Positions 1 through 7,138 of a stretch of 64,000 nucleotides of DNA are shown here, piece after piece. The translations under genes and the position numbers were made by a program. Positions within the stretch are counted from its first letter, which is position 1; every line of letters starts with the position of its first letter. The stretch is from Physcocola sp002396385. Lineage in GTDB: Bacteria > Bacteroidota > Bacteroidia > Bacteroidales > Paludibacteraceae. The notes under the pieces are model-generated. The model was not told where the DNA came from. It was given only the letters and a program-made list of their open reading frames with translations, and did not search any database. The stretch covers positions 6,319 to 70,318 of the forward strand of contig CAMNDM010000015.1 of NCBI GenBank assembly GCA_946535435.1. Reading direction: 5' to 3'.

Positions 1-47
1 TCGTTGTGGATGTAGTCCATGAATTCCTGGTCTCTGTCTGCGCTCAT
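1..47 (-). CDS. Phage protein, N-terminal fragment cut by window edge
   Basis: Only the first 15 codons are present (MSADRDQEFMDYIHN, then the edge). The ATG shares bases with the TGA stop of the preceding gene (ATGA overlap), the same tight coupling seen elsewhere in this operon, which supports it as a real start. In phages with this replication module the next gene is often a primase/VapE-like protein, but nothing in these few residues shows that. Confidence 0.5.
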   Translation of the reverse strand, partial: MSADRDQEFMDYIHN

Positions 48-523
48 AGCTTTATGTTTAATTTGGTTTGTCGTTGCAGGCCGTATTTGGCCCTTAGCTT
101 CTCCTTCCGCCAGAGCTCGGTCATCCGTGCGGAGATCTCCTCGCCGGAGAGCGGCGTGTTGCCGTTCGGATTGTCGTAGCCGTAGGGCTTCAGATGTTCA
201 GGGTAGACCCCTTTCGGCGGCTTGCCCTTCGTGTGGTTCATTCCCGCCTTGGTGGTCGCGTGCCTCTGCCTCCGTTCGAGGAACTCGGTGCTCTTCTTCA
301 GCCCGAGGTAGTTGCCGAGCCTGCTGTTGTAGGCGGTGCTCCTGTGTGTCAGCTCCGTCAGCCATGCGTTCGGCGTGTCGGGGTAGGCTTCCTTGAACCG
401 CTCCAGCGTCTCCTCGTCTGGCAGGTACAGCGGGTAACCGTTGTATACTACACGGCGGTCGGCCTCCTTGGTAGGCTTGGCCATTGGGCGGTAGGGTGTT
501 TCTTGGTTAAGATAATCTTCCAT
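44..523 (-). CDS. Hypothetical phage protein
   Basis: A 159-aa, Lys/Arg/Glu-rich soluble protein that I do not recognise. It has no signal peptide or membrane segment. The C-terminal half is strongly basic with many Tyr, Pro and Gly (around residues 85-115), which would suit nucleic-acid binding, but no motif proves it. It begins 4 nt after the DNA polymerase stop codon and its stop overlaps the next start, so it is translated as part of the replication module. Codon usage is GC-rich like its neighbours. Confidence 0.7.
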   Translation of the reverse strand: MEDYLNQETPYRPMAKPTKEADRRVVYNGYPLYLPDEETLERFKEAYPDTPNAWLTELTHRSTAYNSRLGNYLGLKKSTEFLERRQRHATTKAGMNHTKGKPPKGVYPEHLKPYGYDNPNGNTPLSGEEISARMTELWRKEKLRAKYGLQRQTKLNIKL

Positions 524-527
524 GCTG

Positions 528-2471
528 TTAGTCTTTTAGGTAATAGGGCGTTGTGTATCCCGCGCCTTTCAGCGGCAGGCCTTCCGCCCATGCTATCGGA
601 CGGCTGAACAGTTCCTCCACCTGCCCGAGGGTCTGTCCCTCGCCTGCCTCGACGATAATCTCGTCGTGCACATGGAAGACCACGTCAAGCCCCGCCTGCT
701 CCGCCCTGAGCAGAACAACCCCGAGTATGTCTCGGGCGATAGCCTGCACCAGGTTCTCGGTCATCTTGCCACCATAGGTCTCCAGCCGCTCCCACTTCTT
801 CGTGGTCTGGTTGGTTCCCGAGTAGGTGATGCGCTCTGCGGTCTCGCCGTACGCGTTTGTGAAGTCGGTGTACTGTGCGTCGGGGTAGCAGAGGTTGCGA
901 CCGCTCGGCAGGGTGACGCAGAGGTTCTTGTCGAGCATCCAGAGGCGGACGCCCCGGTTGATTTCTGTCGGCATTCCCGTGCTGATGGTGCGAACGGCCG
1001 CCCGTTCGATGTTCTGCCACAGGCGGACGATGCGCGGGTTGGCGTTGCGCCACTTGCGGACGGTGTCGCGCATGTCCTGGTCGGTCATGCCCATCTTCTC
1101 AGCGCCGAAAGCCGCCAGTGCCGAAACTCCGCCCCCGTAGCCGAGCGCCAGTGTGGCGATCTTGCCCTTCGCCCTCAGTTCGGAGTTCTGCCCGTGCTTC
1201 TCGACAGGCACCCCGAACATCTGCGATGCTGTGGCGCAGTAGATGTCCCCGTTCTTGCGGAACACGTCGAGCACCCACTCCTCGCCCGCCAGCCATGCGA
1301 TGACCCTCGCCTCGATGGCAGAGAAGTCGCACACGTGGAAGGTCTTGCCGGGCGATGCCACGAAGGCGGTGCGGATCAGCTCGCTGAGCACCTGGGTAAC
1401 TCCGGCATAACACATCGAGAACTCGTCGAGGTCTCCGGCTAGCACCAGCCGCCTTGCATCGTCGAGGTCGCTGAGGTGGTTCTGTGGCAGGTTCTGCACC
1501 TGCACCAGACGTCCCGCCCATCTTCCAGTGCGTGCCGCTCCGTAGTACTGCAGCAGTCCGTGTATGCGTCCGTCAGCGCATACGCAGTCGAGCATGGCGC
1601 TGTACTTCTTCACGCTGGTCTTGCCCATCTCCTTGCGCAGCTGTAGCACCTTGTAGGCGGTGCTGTACCTGCCCACCTGCTTCTCGATGTCGTCGAACAC
1701 CTTCTTGTTCAGGCTGTCGACAGGGCAGTGGGCCGCATCGGCCAGCCACTGCTTCAGCTGTGCGGGGCTGTTGGGGTTCTCCAAACCCGTCAGCTTCTGC
1801 GCCTCGGCAAACAGTTCCGCCGTGTACTCCTCCGCAAATCGGTCAGCGTTCTCCACCAGACGGCGCTCAATGAGCACGCCCCGGTCGTTGATGCGCTGGT
1901 CGGCGGCATAGAGCCGTTGCTCCCACCATGGCTGTGGCAGTTTGCCCACCACCTTCAGCACCGCCTGCTCCACCTCCACATCGCGCTTGTTGTAGGCCTT
2001 GAAGGTCTCCCACTCGTCGGGGTAGTCGGTTGGCAGGTTGCGTTCGCCCTTCCTGTTCGGCAGGCTGAACCGCTTGATGAGCGCCTTGCCCTCCTTCATC
2101 TTGCCCTGCTCCAGTCCGAGCGCCTCACCGCACTGTGCGAGGCTGAGCGGAAGTCCCATGCGGGCGGCAGCCACCATGGTGCACCGCCATTGCTCAGGCG
2201 GTAGTGTAAGCCCCAGCCACCTGCCGATGCACACACGCTCGAACGTGGCGTTGTAGGCGGTCTTGGTGACCGACGGTTCGGTCAGTGCCTCCCGCACCTC
2301 AGTGGGCAGTTCCTCACCGCTGGCGAGGTCGACCACCTCCACCGTGCCACCATCTATGGCGTAGGCGAAGAGCAGGATGCGGAAATCGGGTGCCTCCGCG
2401 TACTTGTAGACACCACACCCGGCAAGGTCCACGCTGCTGTAGGTTTCTATGTCTATGGCTAATGTTTTCAT
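528..2471 (-). CDS. Phage family A DNA polymerase with 3'-5' exonuclease domain
   Basis: A 647-aa replicative polymerase of phage PolA type. The N-terminus carries the exonuclease I motif (LAIDIETYS, Asp7/Glu9). The polymerase domain shows motif A (CDFSAIEARV, Asp near 382), motif B/O-helix (RAKGKIATLALGYGG, near 433-447) and motif C (HVHDEIIVE, near 600). There is no 5'-3' exonuclease domain, as usual for phage forms. It follows the DUF2815 gene and precedes a small orphan gene, an order common in siphophage replication modules. It would copy phage DNA in the cytoplasm. All catalytic residues are present, so it should be active. Confidence 0.95.
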   Translation of the reverse strand: MKTLAIDIETYSSVDLAGCGVYKYAEAPDFRILLFAYAIDGGTVEVVDLASGEELPTEVREALTEPSVTKTAYNATFERVCIGRWLGLTLPPEQWRCTMVAAARMGLPLSLAQCGEALGLEQGKMKEGKALIKRFSLPNRKGERNLPTDYPDEWETFKAYNKRDVEVEQAVLKVVGKLPQPWWEQRLYAADQRINDRGVLIERRLVENADRFAEEYTAELFAEAQKLTGLENPNSPAQLKQWLADAAHCPVDSLNKKVFDDIEKQVGRYSTAYKVLQLRKEMGKTSVKKYSAMLDCVCADGRIHGLLQYYGAARTGRWAGRLVQVQNLPQNHLSDLDDARRLVLAGDLDEFSMCYAGVTQVLSELIRTAFVASPGKTFHVCDFSAIEARVIAWLAGEEWVLDVFRKNGDIYCATASQMFGVPVEKHGQNSELRAKGKIATLALGYGGGVSALAAFGAEKMGMTDQDMRDTVRKWRNANPRIVRLWQNIERAAVRTISTGMPTEINRGVRLWMLDKNLCVTLPSGRNLCYPDAQYTDFTNAYGETAERITYSGTNQTTKKWERLETYGGKMTENLVQAIARDILGVVLLRAEQAGLDVVFHVHDEIIVEAGEGQTLGQVEELFSRPIAWAEGLPLKGAGYTTPYYLKD

Positions 2472-2532
2472 TTTGGGGTCTTAAAAATGCCCGAGGCGGT
2501 GCCCCGGGCTGGTTAGTACATCGGTTCATGCC

Positions 2533-3090
2533 TTATTCGAACTCCTCGTCGTCATCGCCGCCAACTCCATCGAAGTCGCTCTCGGCAGACACACGTCCGC
2601 CCAGGCGCTCGTCGTCCTTGAACTTCATGATGTTGTTAAGGCCGCAGGCGATGCCCTTGTTGCCGTTCACGTCGTAGGCGTAGAAGGTGACAGACACGTA
2701 GGCCCACATGCCGCTGTAAACCTCCTCCTCGTCGGTGATAGCCTGCTTGTTCTTGTCCACCACGCCCGGCTTGGTGTTGCACTTGGCATTCACGAACAGG
2801 TGGTCGGCGTACACGTCGTCGTCCTTCTCGTCACCGTCACGCAGTGGCAGGTCGAGCTTCTTAGGCTCCTTGCCGCTCCACTTGCTGACGATGCCCGCCT
2901 TCTTGGCAGCCTCGATGGCGTCCTCGAGGGCCTTGATGGTCTTCTTCTCCTTCTTAGGGATGAGGACGTTCGTCATGTACTTGCCATCGCCACCGCCTTC
3001 CGGTGTGTACTTCTCGAAGAGGTGGGTGTAACTGAGTCGGCATGGGCCGAAGATGACCTTGGTCTGGTCTTTGATAATTGGATCCATCAT
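2533..3090 (-). CDS. DUF2815 family phage protein (ssDNA-binding-like)
   Basis: A 185-aa acidic protein. The N-terminal region (RLSYTHLFEKY, then a Lys-rich KKEKKTIKALEDA helix) and the length match the DUF2815 family, which sits next to DUF2800 and PolA genes in many phages and is thought to have an OB-fold ssDNA-binding-like structure. The C-terminus ends in a strongly acidic tail (GGDDDEEFE), as in SSB proteins where such tails recruit partners. Two adjacent ATG codons (3090 and 3087) could both start it. The binding role is inferred from family and context, not shown by a catalytic motif. Confidence 0.8.
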   Translation of the reverse strand: MMDPIIKDQTKVIFGPCRLSYTHLFEKYTPEGGGDGKYMTNVLIPKKEKKTIKALEDAIEAAKKAGIVSKWSGKEPKKLDLPLRDGDEKDDDVYADHLFVNAKCNTKPGVVDKNKQAITDEEEVYSGMWAYVSVTFYAYDVNGNKGIACGLNNIMKFKDDERLGGRVSAESDFDGVGGDDDEEFE

Positions 3091-3102
3091 AATGATTAGT
3101 AT

Positions 3103-4269
3103 TTAGTTATTAATTGATTCAAAATCGCTTTCCGCTGAGTTGCTGTTCAGCGGTGGTCGCTTGTCGCTCTCAGGCACGAGGGCGGGCTTGCCCTGTGGCT
3201 TCACCAGGATGCCGTCGAGCAGGGTGGCGAGATTCTTCTTGCCAACGATGCCCTCGAGGTCGGTGATGCCCTTCAGGGCTCTCGGCTTGTAGAGGTTGTC
3301 GGCATCGAAGCCCTCGGCGGTAAGCTTGGAAGCCGCCGCTTCCTCGTCGATGATCTTGCGGATGCTCCGTCCCTCCACCAGTTTGTAGCCGGGGAACTTG
3401 TCGCCCTTCAGCGCCCTGTCGAGCGCATATTCGCCAACCGCCTCCGCCCATTTCTTGATGTCGGACAGTTTAGGCAACAGCCGTGCGATGTCGTCGTTGG
3501 TCATGAGCTCCGCGGTCGTTCCGCTTTCCTGGAGTGCGTCGAAGTCTTCCGTGCACCGTTTGGCCAATGCCTTGCACTGGCATTTGACCTTGCAGAACTG
3601 GCACCAGTCGCCTGCCACCTGCTCGCCCTCGCCCTTGATGGCCTTCTTGGCGGTCGGCGTCAGCACGTGGCCCGCCCAGTAGAGTAGTTGGTCTATTTCG
3701 AGCTCGTATTCGCTGAGGTTGCCGATGCGTGGCTGTATGATGGTCATGCGGACACGCTCGATGCGGTATTCGTCGCTGAACCGCTCGTAGGCGCCCAGTG
3801 CGTAGATCATCATCTGGCTGTTGGCGATGGCGCTGACCTCGACACCCTTGCCGTACTTGAAATCGCAGATTTCCAGCGTGCCGTCCGCCACGATGATGGC
3901 GTCGCCTGTTCCGAAGCCTTCTGGTATGTACTTGCTGAAGTCGAGCCGCTGTTCCACCATCAGCACCGCATCGGGTGTGGACTTCTTGGCTTCCTCGAAC
4001 TTGCCGAGCACGATGCCGGTGTAGGTCTCCACGTGTCCAGGCATCTCGTCGGTGAAGTAGTCCTGCAGTTCCTCGATTTCGATGTCCTCGCCCTTGGTGC
4101 CGATGCCGAGGTTCTCCTTTAGCGCCTTGGCGCAGTAGGCGTGTGCGAGGCTTCCCTCACGGGCGTAGTCCGAACCGCTGTCGGGCACGTCCTTCTCGAG
4201 CAGTGCCGAGGGTGTGCAGTGCAGCCACCTGTGGCTGCCGCTTGCGCTGAGTATTGCGTGCTGTGCCAT
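3103..4269 (-). CDS. DUF2800 family nuclease (Cas4/AddB-like PD-(D/E)XK)
   Basis: A 388-aa protein with a PD-(D/E)XK core: GTGDAIIVAD (Asp123) followed by EICDFKYGKG (Asp136, Lys138). One Cys near the N-terminus (RWLHCTPS, Cys18) and a C-terminal cluster (CQFCKVKCQC) fit the four-cysteine iron-sulfur arrangement of Cas4 and AddB nucleases. The start was set at MAQHAIL because its ATG overlaps the TAA of the preceding gene (TAATG); the frame stays open upstream but that part is a shadow of the neighbour. It probably processes DNA ends during phage replication or recombination together with the DUF2815 protein. Confidence 0.88.
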   Translation of the reverse strand: MAQHAILSASGSHRWLHCTPSALLEKDVPDSGSDYAREGSLAHAYCAKALKENLGIGTKGEDIEIEELQDYFTDEMPGHVETYTGIVLGKFEEAKKSTPDAVLMVEQRLDFSKYIPEGFGTGDAIIVADGTLEICDFKYGKGVEVSAIANSQMMIYALGAYERFSDEYRIERVRMTIIQPRIGNLSEYELEIDQLLYWAGHVLTPTAKKAIKGEGEQVAGDWCQFCKVKCQCKALAKRCTEDFDALQESGTTAELMTNDDIARLLPKLSDIKKWAEAVGEYALDRALKGDKFPGYKLVEGRSIRKIIDEEAAASKLTAEGFDADNLYKPRALKGITDLEGIVGKKNLATLLDGILVKPQGKPALVPESDKRPPLNSNSAESDFESINN

Positions 4270-4784
4270 TACTCGCCCTCCTTGTTTAGAACGGCACTGG
4301 GACCTACCACGAAGTTGCCGTCCTCGCCCAGAATGGTGTGCTCCACGTCGTGGATGAAGGTGGCGCGCTGGTCGGCAGTCAGCGAGCTTGGCTTCTGGTC
4401 GGGAGCACCGCACTGTCCTGCCAGGTACTTGAACCAGTTGGTCAGAGCCTTGTGGTACTTCTTGTAGCCCTCGCTGTCGGTGTTGTCCTTCCAGCCCTCG
4501 CCCTCGAACTTGTCGCGGGTGCTGTTCATGGCCTTGCGGCATTCCTCACTGCCGGGCAGTGCTGGTGCCTTTGGCGCTTCGGTCTTGGCGGCGGGTTCTG
4601 CCTGTTCGGTCTGTTCTGCTTTGGCGGGTTCCTGTGCCTTCTGCTTCACTGCCTGCTGTATCTCCGTGGCGGTCACCGTCATCGGTCCGCCGGGGCAGTG
4701 GTTAGGCAGTAGGGCGAACAGCCCCCGCAGTGTGTCGAGCAACTCTTTGGATGCCCCGATTTCTACTTTTACGTTTAGCTCCAT
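4269..4784 (-). CDS. Hypothetical phage protein with Ala/Glu/Pro-rich linker
   Basis: A 171-aa unrecognised protein. Residues ~45-75 are a low-complexity Ala/Glu/Lys/Pro linker (AEQTEQAEPAAKTEAPKAPA) between a short N-terminal segment and a C-terminal domain rich in Trp and Tyr. Its stop codon overlaps the start of the DUF2800 gene, so the two are coupled and may work together. The 5' end overlaps the preceding small gene by 83 nt, unusually long for this operon. Confidence 0.65.
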   Translation of the reverse strand: MELNVKVEIGASKELLDTLRGLFALLPNHCPGGPMTVTATEIQQAVKQKAQEPAKAEQTEQAEPAAKTEAPKAPALPGSEECRKAMNSTRDKFEGEGWKDNTDSEGYKKYHKALTNWFKYLAGQCGAPDQKPSSLTADQRATFIHDVEHTILGEDGNFVVGPSAVLNKEGE

Positions 4785-4977
4785 ACTTATATGTTTTTTT
4801 GTTAATTACTCCGTTTCGGGTGAGGATCTTGACGAGCCACGGGCGGCTGTAGCCGGTCCGCTGTTCCAGTTCCTCCCACATGGCCATTCGGCTTCCGCCT
4901 TCCTGGTTTAGTTCCTTGTAGAGGCTTACGATGTCCTTATGTCGCTGCTCCCTCTCTTCTTGTTTTTTGGTCTTCAT
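4702..4977 (-). CDS. Small phage helix-turn-helix-like protein
   Basis: A 91-aa basic protein. Residues ~35-57 (ELEQRTGYSRPWLVKILTRN) look like a helix-turn-helix in which SRPWLVKIL would be the recognition helix. The last ~27 residues overlap the next gene and may be non-functional read-through of its coding sequence. An A7 run lies at the overlap, just before the next gene's ATG. The N-terminal part is supported by the HTH pattern and by position in the operon; the real 3' end is less certain. Confidence 0.55.
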   Translation of the reverse strand: MKTKKQEEREQRHKDIVSLYKELNQEGGSRMAMWEELEQRTGYSRPWLVKILTRNGVINKKTYKYGAKRKSRNRGIQRVARHTAGAVRPTA

Positions 4978-5218
4978 ACTCTCTGATGCGTTCTTGGTTG
5001 ATAAACTCCTGCACTGCTTCGAGGTCCTCCAGCTTGCCGGAGCCTGTGTCCAGGTTCACGATGGCGAAGCAGGCGCGCTCGAGTATGCGTTGCATGGCGC
5101 CGAACTGTTTAAGGGCCTTGTCGTGGTCGTCCGGAAGGGGATGGACCAGCTCGTGGCACCTCCGGTCAATCTCGCTGACGATGTTGCCCAGTGCGGCGCG
5201 GTATCTGATGTCTTCCAT
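4937..5218 (-). CDS. Hypothetical small phage protein
   Basis: A 93-aa mostly helical charged protein, not recognised. It contains a His-rich segment (CHELVHPLPDDHDKAL) in the middle and ends in an Arg/Glu-rich helix. It overlaps the downstream gene by 41 nt and follows the HTH gene by 4 nt, consistent with a polycistronic phage early transcript. No membrane segment or signal peptide. Confidence 0.55.
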   Translation of the reverse strand: MEDIRYRAALGNIVSEIDRRCHELVHPLPDDHDKALKQFGAMQRILERACFAIVNLDTGSGKLEDLEAVQEFINQERIREYEDQKTRREGAAT

Positions 5219-5222
5219 GGCG

Positions 5223-5552
5223 TTAGTCGTTTAGATGGTTGATAATGTGTTGGGCGGTTTCCCTGCCGACGTCTTCCTGTGTCTGCCGTCTCCGTCCTTC
5301 AAGGTATCGGTACAGGCTCTCCGTGTCCACGTAGATGCCCTTGCCTCCGAGGTCGGCCACCCCGATTACTTTCTTTGTGATGAGGTTCCGTATCTGGTAG
5401 CCGTTCCTCAGCCCGAGCTGTTTCGCCGCTCCGTTGACGGTCATCCACTTCGATGGCGGTTTAGGCGGTGCCGCCGCTTTCTCCAGCTTCAGCAGAAGCC
5501 TCTCGATGTTGTCGAGCCGCTGGAGGATGTTTTGAATGTCTTGCTCTATCAT
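5223..5552 (-). CDS. Phage DNA-binding protein with MerR/excisionase-like helix-turn-helix
   Basis: A 109-aa protein with an N-terminal amphipathic coiled coil (IQNILQRLDNIERLLLKLEK) and a winged-helix segment at residues ~36-88: WMTVNGAAKQLGLRNGYQIRN followed by a short wing (GVADLGGKGIYVDTESLYRYLE). The layout resembles small helix-turn-helix_17/excisionase-like proteins whose coiled coil gives dimers. It is the first coding gene after the tRNA-like interval on the leftward transcript. It could act as an early regulator or replication accessory protein; the exact role is not evident. Confidence 0.65.
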   Translation of the reverse strand: MIEQDIQNILQRLDNIERLLLKLEKAAAPPKPPSKWMTVNGAAKQLGLRNGYQIRNLITKKVIGVADLGGKGIYVDTESLYRYLEGRRRQTQEDVGRETAQHIINHLND

Positions 5553-5572
5553 AAGCTTGTCGTCTTAGTTGT

Positions 5573-5644
5573 TGGTGGGCGTCTGCGGAGTCGAACCGCT
5601 TTCAGTTGACCAAATCTTACCTGCGCCCGTGCGCTCTTCCGCCC
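5573..5644 (-). ncRNA. tRNA-like element 1
   Basis: Read on the minus strand: 5' acceptor GGGCGGA, a GCGC-ACGG-GCGC hairpin in the D-arm position with the GG doublet in its loop, a short middle segment, a T-arm GCGG-TTCGACT-CCGC, 3' acceptor GACGCCC, discriminator A and an encoded CCA. The outer five acceptor pairs match and the inner two are a tandem G-A/A-G mismatch. At 72 nt with CCA it is slightly short and I cannot place a standard anticodon arm. It may be a decayed or unorthodox tRNA, or a tRNA mimic. Confidence 0.4.
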
Positions 5645-5735
5645 TTGTTGCCCCGCCTACCCGAAGCGGGGCTCAGTAAAATCAGCATTAAAAACACTCT
5701 GAAGGACCCTCGCGGGCTGGAATACAATCAAGTAG

Positions 5736-5854
5736 CGGGCAGGTGGGGAATCGAACCCCGTGGAAGCGGTGTGCGATCCTAGTAACAGAGCCTCCGAGCA
5801 TTTAATCCTGACTCTGTCCGACACACCGAGGCAGAACCTTCTGCCTACCTGCCC
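5736..5854 (-). ncRNA. tRNA-like element 2 with enlarged anticodon arm
   Basis: Minus strand: acceptor GGGCAGG/CCTGCCC (7 perfect pairs), linker TA, D-arm GGCAGA-AGGT-TCTGCC, one linker base, then a perfect 7-bp stem CGGTGTG/CACACCG in the anticodon-stem position, a 6-nt variable segment and a T-arm GGGG-TTCGATT-CCCC. The anticodon 'loop' is 48 nt and contains its own stem (GACAGAG/CTCTGTT). Total 119 nt. The cloverleaf frame is therefore intact while the anticodon loop carries an insertion, either an intron-like segment or a dedicated domain. No CCA is encoded. Confidence 0.5.
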
Positions 5855-5855
5855 G

Positions 5856-5894
5856 ATTTCGCGCTTGCACCGCTCACGCGGTTTGGGCGCTTCC
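5856..5894 (-). repeat. GNRA stem-loop repeat, copy A
   Basis: Just upstream (minus strand) of tRNA-like element 2. The order is GCGCCCAAA, hairpin CCGC-GTGA-GCGG, TGCAAGCGC, GAAAT. It is matched by copy B at 6067-6108, with the same flanks but a different hairpin stem; stem bases change in pairs and the loop stays GNRA, a covariation sign of a conserved RNA structure. Confidence 0.6.
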
Positions 5895-5914
5895 TATCAT
5901 TTTACTACTACCTA

Positions 5915-6066
5915 TGGCGGGGGTCTGCGGATTCGAACCGCTTTCAGTTGGCCAGAGCACCGGATTACGGTTACCGGGTTAATATGAGTTGTTAGACTGC
6001 GAGACGTTAGGAATGCCCGGCATTGCCTTCTCTCCGATGTCCCCACCCCGTTGGTGGCTTCCCCCC
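5915..6066 (-). ncRNA. tRNA-like element 3, long form
   Basis: Minus strand: 5' GGGGGGA, a CCACC-AACGG-GGTGG hairpin in D-arm position, a long middle of about 95 nt with an internal AATGC-CGG-GCATT hairpin, then T-arm GCGG-TTCGAAT-CCGC, 3' GACCCCC, G and encoded CCA. As in element 1 the acceptor has five pairs plus tandem G-A/A-G, and the region before the T-arm (AACTGAAAGCGGTTCGA) is nearly identical to element 1, so the two are related. At 152 nt it is far too long for a normal tRNA. Confidence 0.4.
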
Positions 6067-6108
6067 ATTTCGCGCTTGCGCCCCTCGCGGGGCTTGGGCG
6101 CTGCTTCC
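6067..6108 (-). repeat. GNRA stem-loop repeat, copy B
   Basis: Just upstream of tRNA-like element 3. Flanks GCGCCCAA and GCAAGCGCGAAAT match copy A (5856-5894), but the hairpin is GCCCC-GCGA-GGGGC. Further hairpins with a GCGA loop lie at 5707-5716 (CCC/GGG) and 6179-6190 (GCCC/GGGC). Confidence 0.6.
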
Positions 6109-6235
6109 AATTGTTAAATCTTAAACTTAAACTGTCTGCTTAACCTCGCCCTCCTCTCTCGGCAGGGCGGGCTTTGCGGCCCTCGCGGGCGGCTCGGCCT
6201 TAAAACACATGACAATGAAAAAATCTTCGTTGCTG

Positions 6236-6331
6236 TGCCCGGGCGGGGATTCGAACCCCCTGTCATTACACAAATACATCTAAATGGCTCCTTTCCTAGG
6301 CTTTTCCGCCCCGTGGTGGCTTTTCCCGGGC
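6236..6331 (-). ncRNA. tRNA-like element 4
   Basis: Minus strand: acceptor GCCCGGG/CCCGGGC (7 perfect pairs), T-arm GGGG-TTCGAAT-CCCC and discriminator A. The 5' part (AAGCCACCACGGGGCGG) closely resembles element 3 (AAGCCACCAACGGGGTGG), so they share a D-arm-like module. The ~60-nt middle has no clear standard anticodon arm. It begins 6 nt after the stop of the small upstream gene. Confidence 0.4.
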
Positions 6332-6337
6332 TTTCCC

Positions 6338-6505
6338 TTATTCCGCCTCTCCCTCGTCCAGCCTTATGTGGCTGGCGTCGGGTGCGGATGTTCCGTTGTC
6401 GAGGTGTTTGGCCACCTCCTCGATGTATGCCTTATTGTAGTTGTCGGCAGCGTCCCAGTAGCCGTCGTCGAACCACGTCTCCGAGTTGAGTGCGTTCTGC
6501 TCCAT
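6338..6505 (-). CDS. Hypothetical small phage protein (55 aa)
   Basis: A short acidic frame (starts MEQNALNSETWFDDGYWDAA, ends RLDEGEAE) beginning 3 nt after the stop of the upstream 133-aa gene, with ATG start and TAA stop. The GC-rich third positions match its neighbours and tight spacing supports translation. The N-terminal half is rich in Trp, Tyr and Asp, the kind of composition seen in small phage inhibitors or accessory proteins, but no family is recognised. It ends just before tRNA-like element 4. Confidence 0.5.
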   Translation of the reverse strand: MEQNALNSETWFDDGYWDAADNYNKAYIEEVAKHLDNGTSAPDASHIRLDEGEAE

Positions 6506-6508
6506 GAC

Positions 6509-6910
6509 TCAGTCCTCCCTCAGGTGTTCGATTATGTAATTGCGGTCATAATTATCGAGGTCCAGACCATTACTAATGCAGTAGACTATATAGTCGCGTT
6601 GTCCGAGGAGCTTTTTCGCCATCCCTCGTAGGCCGTCGTCATCATAGTCGTGAGCCTTCCGGGCGAGATCCTCGCCGGTCTGTTTGTCATATTCGAGAAT
6701 ATCGTTCCTGCTAGTCTTGTAGTGGGACACACCGGCCGATAGGTCGAAGATCAGCTTTCGGGTGAGGTCGTGGTCTTTTGGGTCACACAGGACAGCCTTG
6801 CAGAAGGCGTCCTTGCCCATTTTGCAATTCATGTATACCTCGTTGAAGGCGTCGAACTCTTCAGCAGCCACCTGGTGGCCGATGCGTGCTTCAAATTCTT
6901 CTTGTGTCAT
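6509..6910 (-). CDS. Hypothetical phage protein (133 aa)
   Basis: A soluble charged protein with no recognised domain. The N-terminus (TQEEFEARIGHQVAAEEFDAF) resembles short helical segments common in small phage proteins of unknown role, and the C-terminus is Asp/Tyr-rich (LDLDNYDRNYIIEHLRED). It lies between the promoter-proximal 64-aa gene and a 55-aa gene in the leftward operon. Confidence 0.6.
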   Translation of the reverse strand: MTQEEFEARIGHQVAAEEFDAFNEVYMNCKMGKDAFCKAVLCDPKDHDLTRKLIFDLSAGVSHYKTSRNDILEYDKQTGEDLARKAHDYDDDGLRGMAKKLLGQRDYIVYCISNGLDLDNYDRNYIIEHLRED

Positions 6911-6938
6911 AATGCTATAGTGTTAGTGGGTTAGATAC

Positions 6939-7133
6939 TTAGATGTTGTTTATAAATACGGCGCCTTCGAACAGGGCGTCACCGAGGTAGAGCGCACAAC
7001 CGCAGAGCCAGTGGCGTGAGAACTTCTTCTCGAAATGGCGGAGGGCTTCGCCTTCCGATTTGGCGGTTGTATACCAGTAATCTGTGCGTCCGTTCTTGAA
7101 CGACTTCACCAGTGTGTACGTGTAAGTGTCCAT
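6939..7133 (-). CDS. Hypothetical small phage protein, first gene of leftward operon
   Basis: A 64-aa aromatic-rich protein (MDTYTYTLVKSFKNGRTDYW at the start). It is the first gene after the leftward early promoter (about 85 nt from the -7 element), a position often used by phages for Cro-like or host-takeover proteins; it shows no helix-turn-helix. No function assigned. Confidence 0.55.
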   Translation of the reverse strand: MDTYTYTLVKSFKNGRTDYWYTTAKSEGEALRHFEKKFSRHWLCGCALYLGDALFEGAVFINNI

Positions 7134-7138
7134 AATGC

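Larger units (their letters stand above)
5553..6337 (-). other. Non-coding structured interval of the phage early operon
   Basis: This 785-nt gap in the leftward operon lacks convincing genes. The apparent plus-strand frames are antisense readings of tRNA-type sequence. On the minus strand it contains four segments ending in a tRNA-type T-arm (TTCGANT loop in a GC stem) with a complementary acceptor, separated by GC-rich stem-loops with GTGA or GCGA tetraloops. A perfect 7-bp stem lies at 5650-5672. Everything points to structured RNA made from the early transcript. Confidence 0.6.

Noticed and set aside
666..1442. Long plus-strand open frame within the phage polymerase region
   Set aside because: It is antisense to a complete, motif-rich DNA polymerase; GC-rich codon use produces such shadows.
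5919..5985. Plus-strand tRNA, because CAGTTGGCCAGAGC looks like a D-arm
   Set aside because: No T-arm or acceptor partner follows on the plus strand, while the minus strand has a good T-arm and acceptor.
5700..6190. CRISPR array suggested by repeated GC-rich hairpins
   Set aside because: Spacing and repeat sequence are irregular, and no cas genes are present; the repeats are paired with tRNA-like elements.
5760..6489. Plus-strand open frames over the tRNA-like interval
   Set aside because: They start next to T-arms and contain GFEPP/GLRIRT-like peptides typical of antisense tRNA translation.
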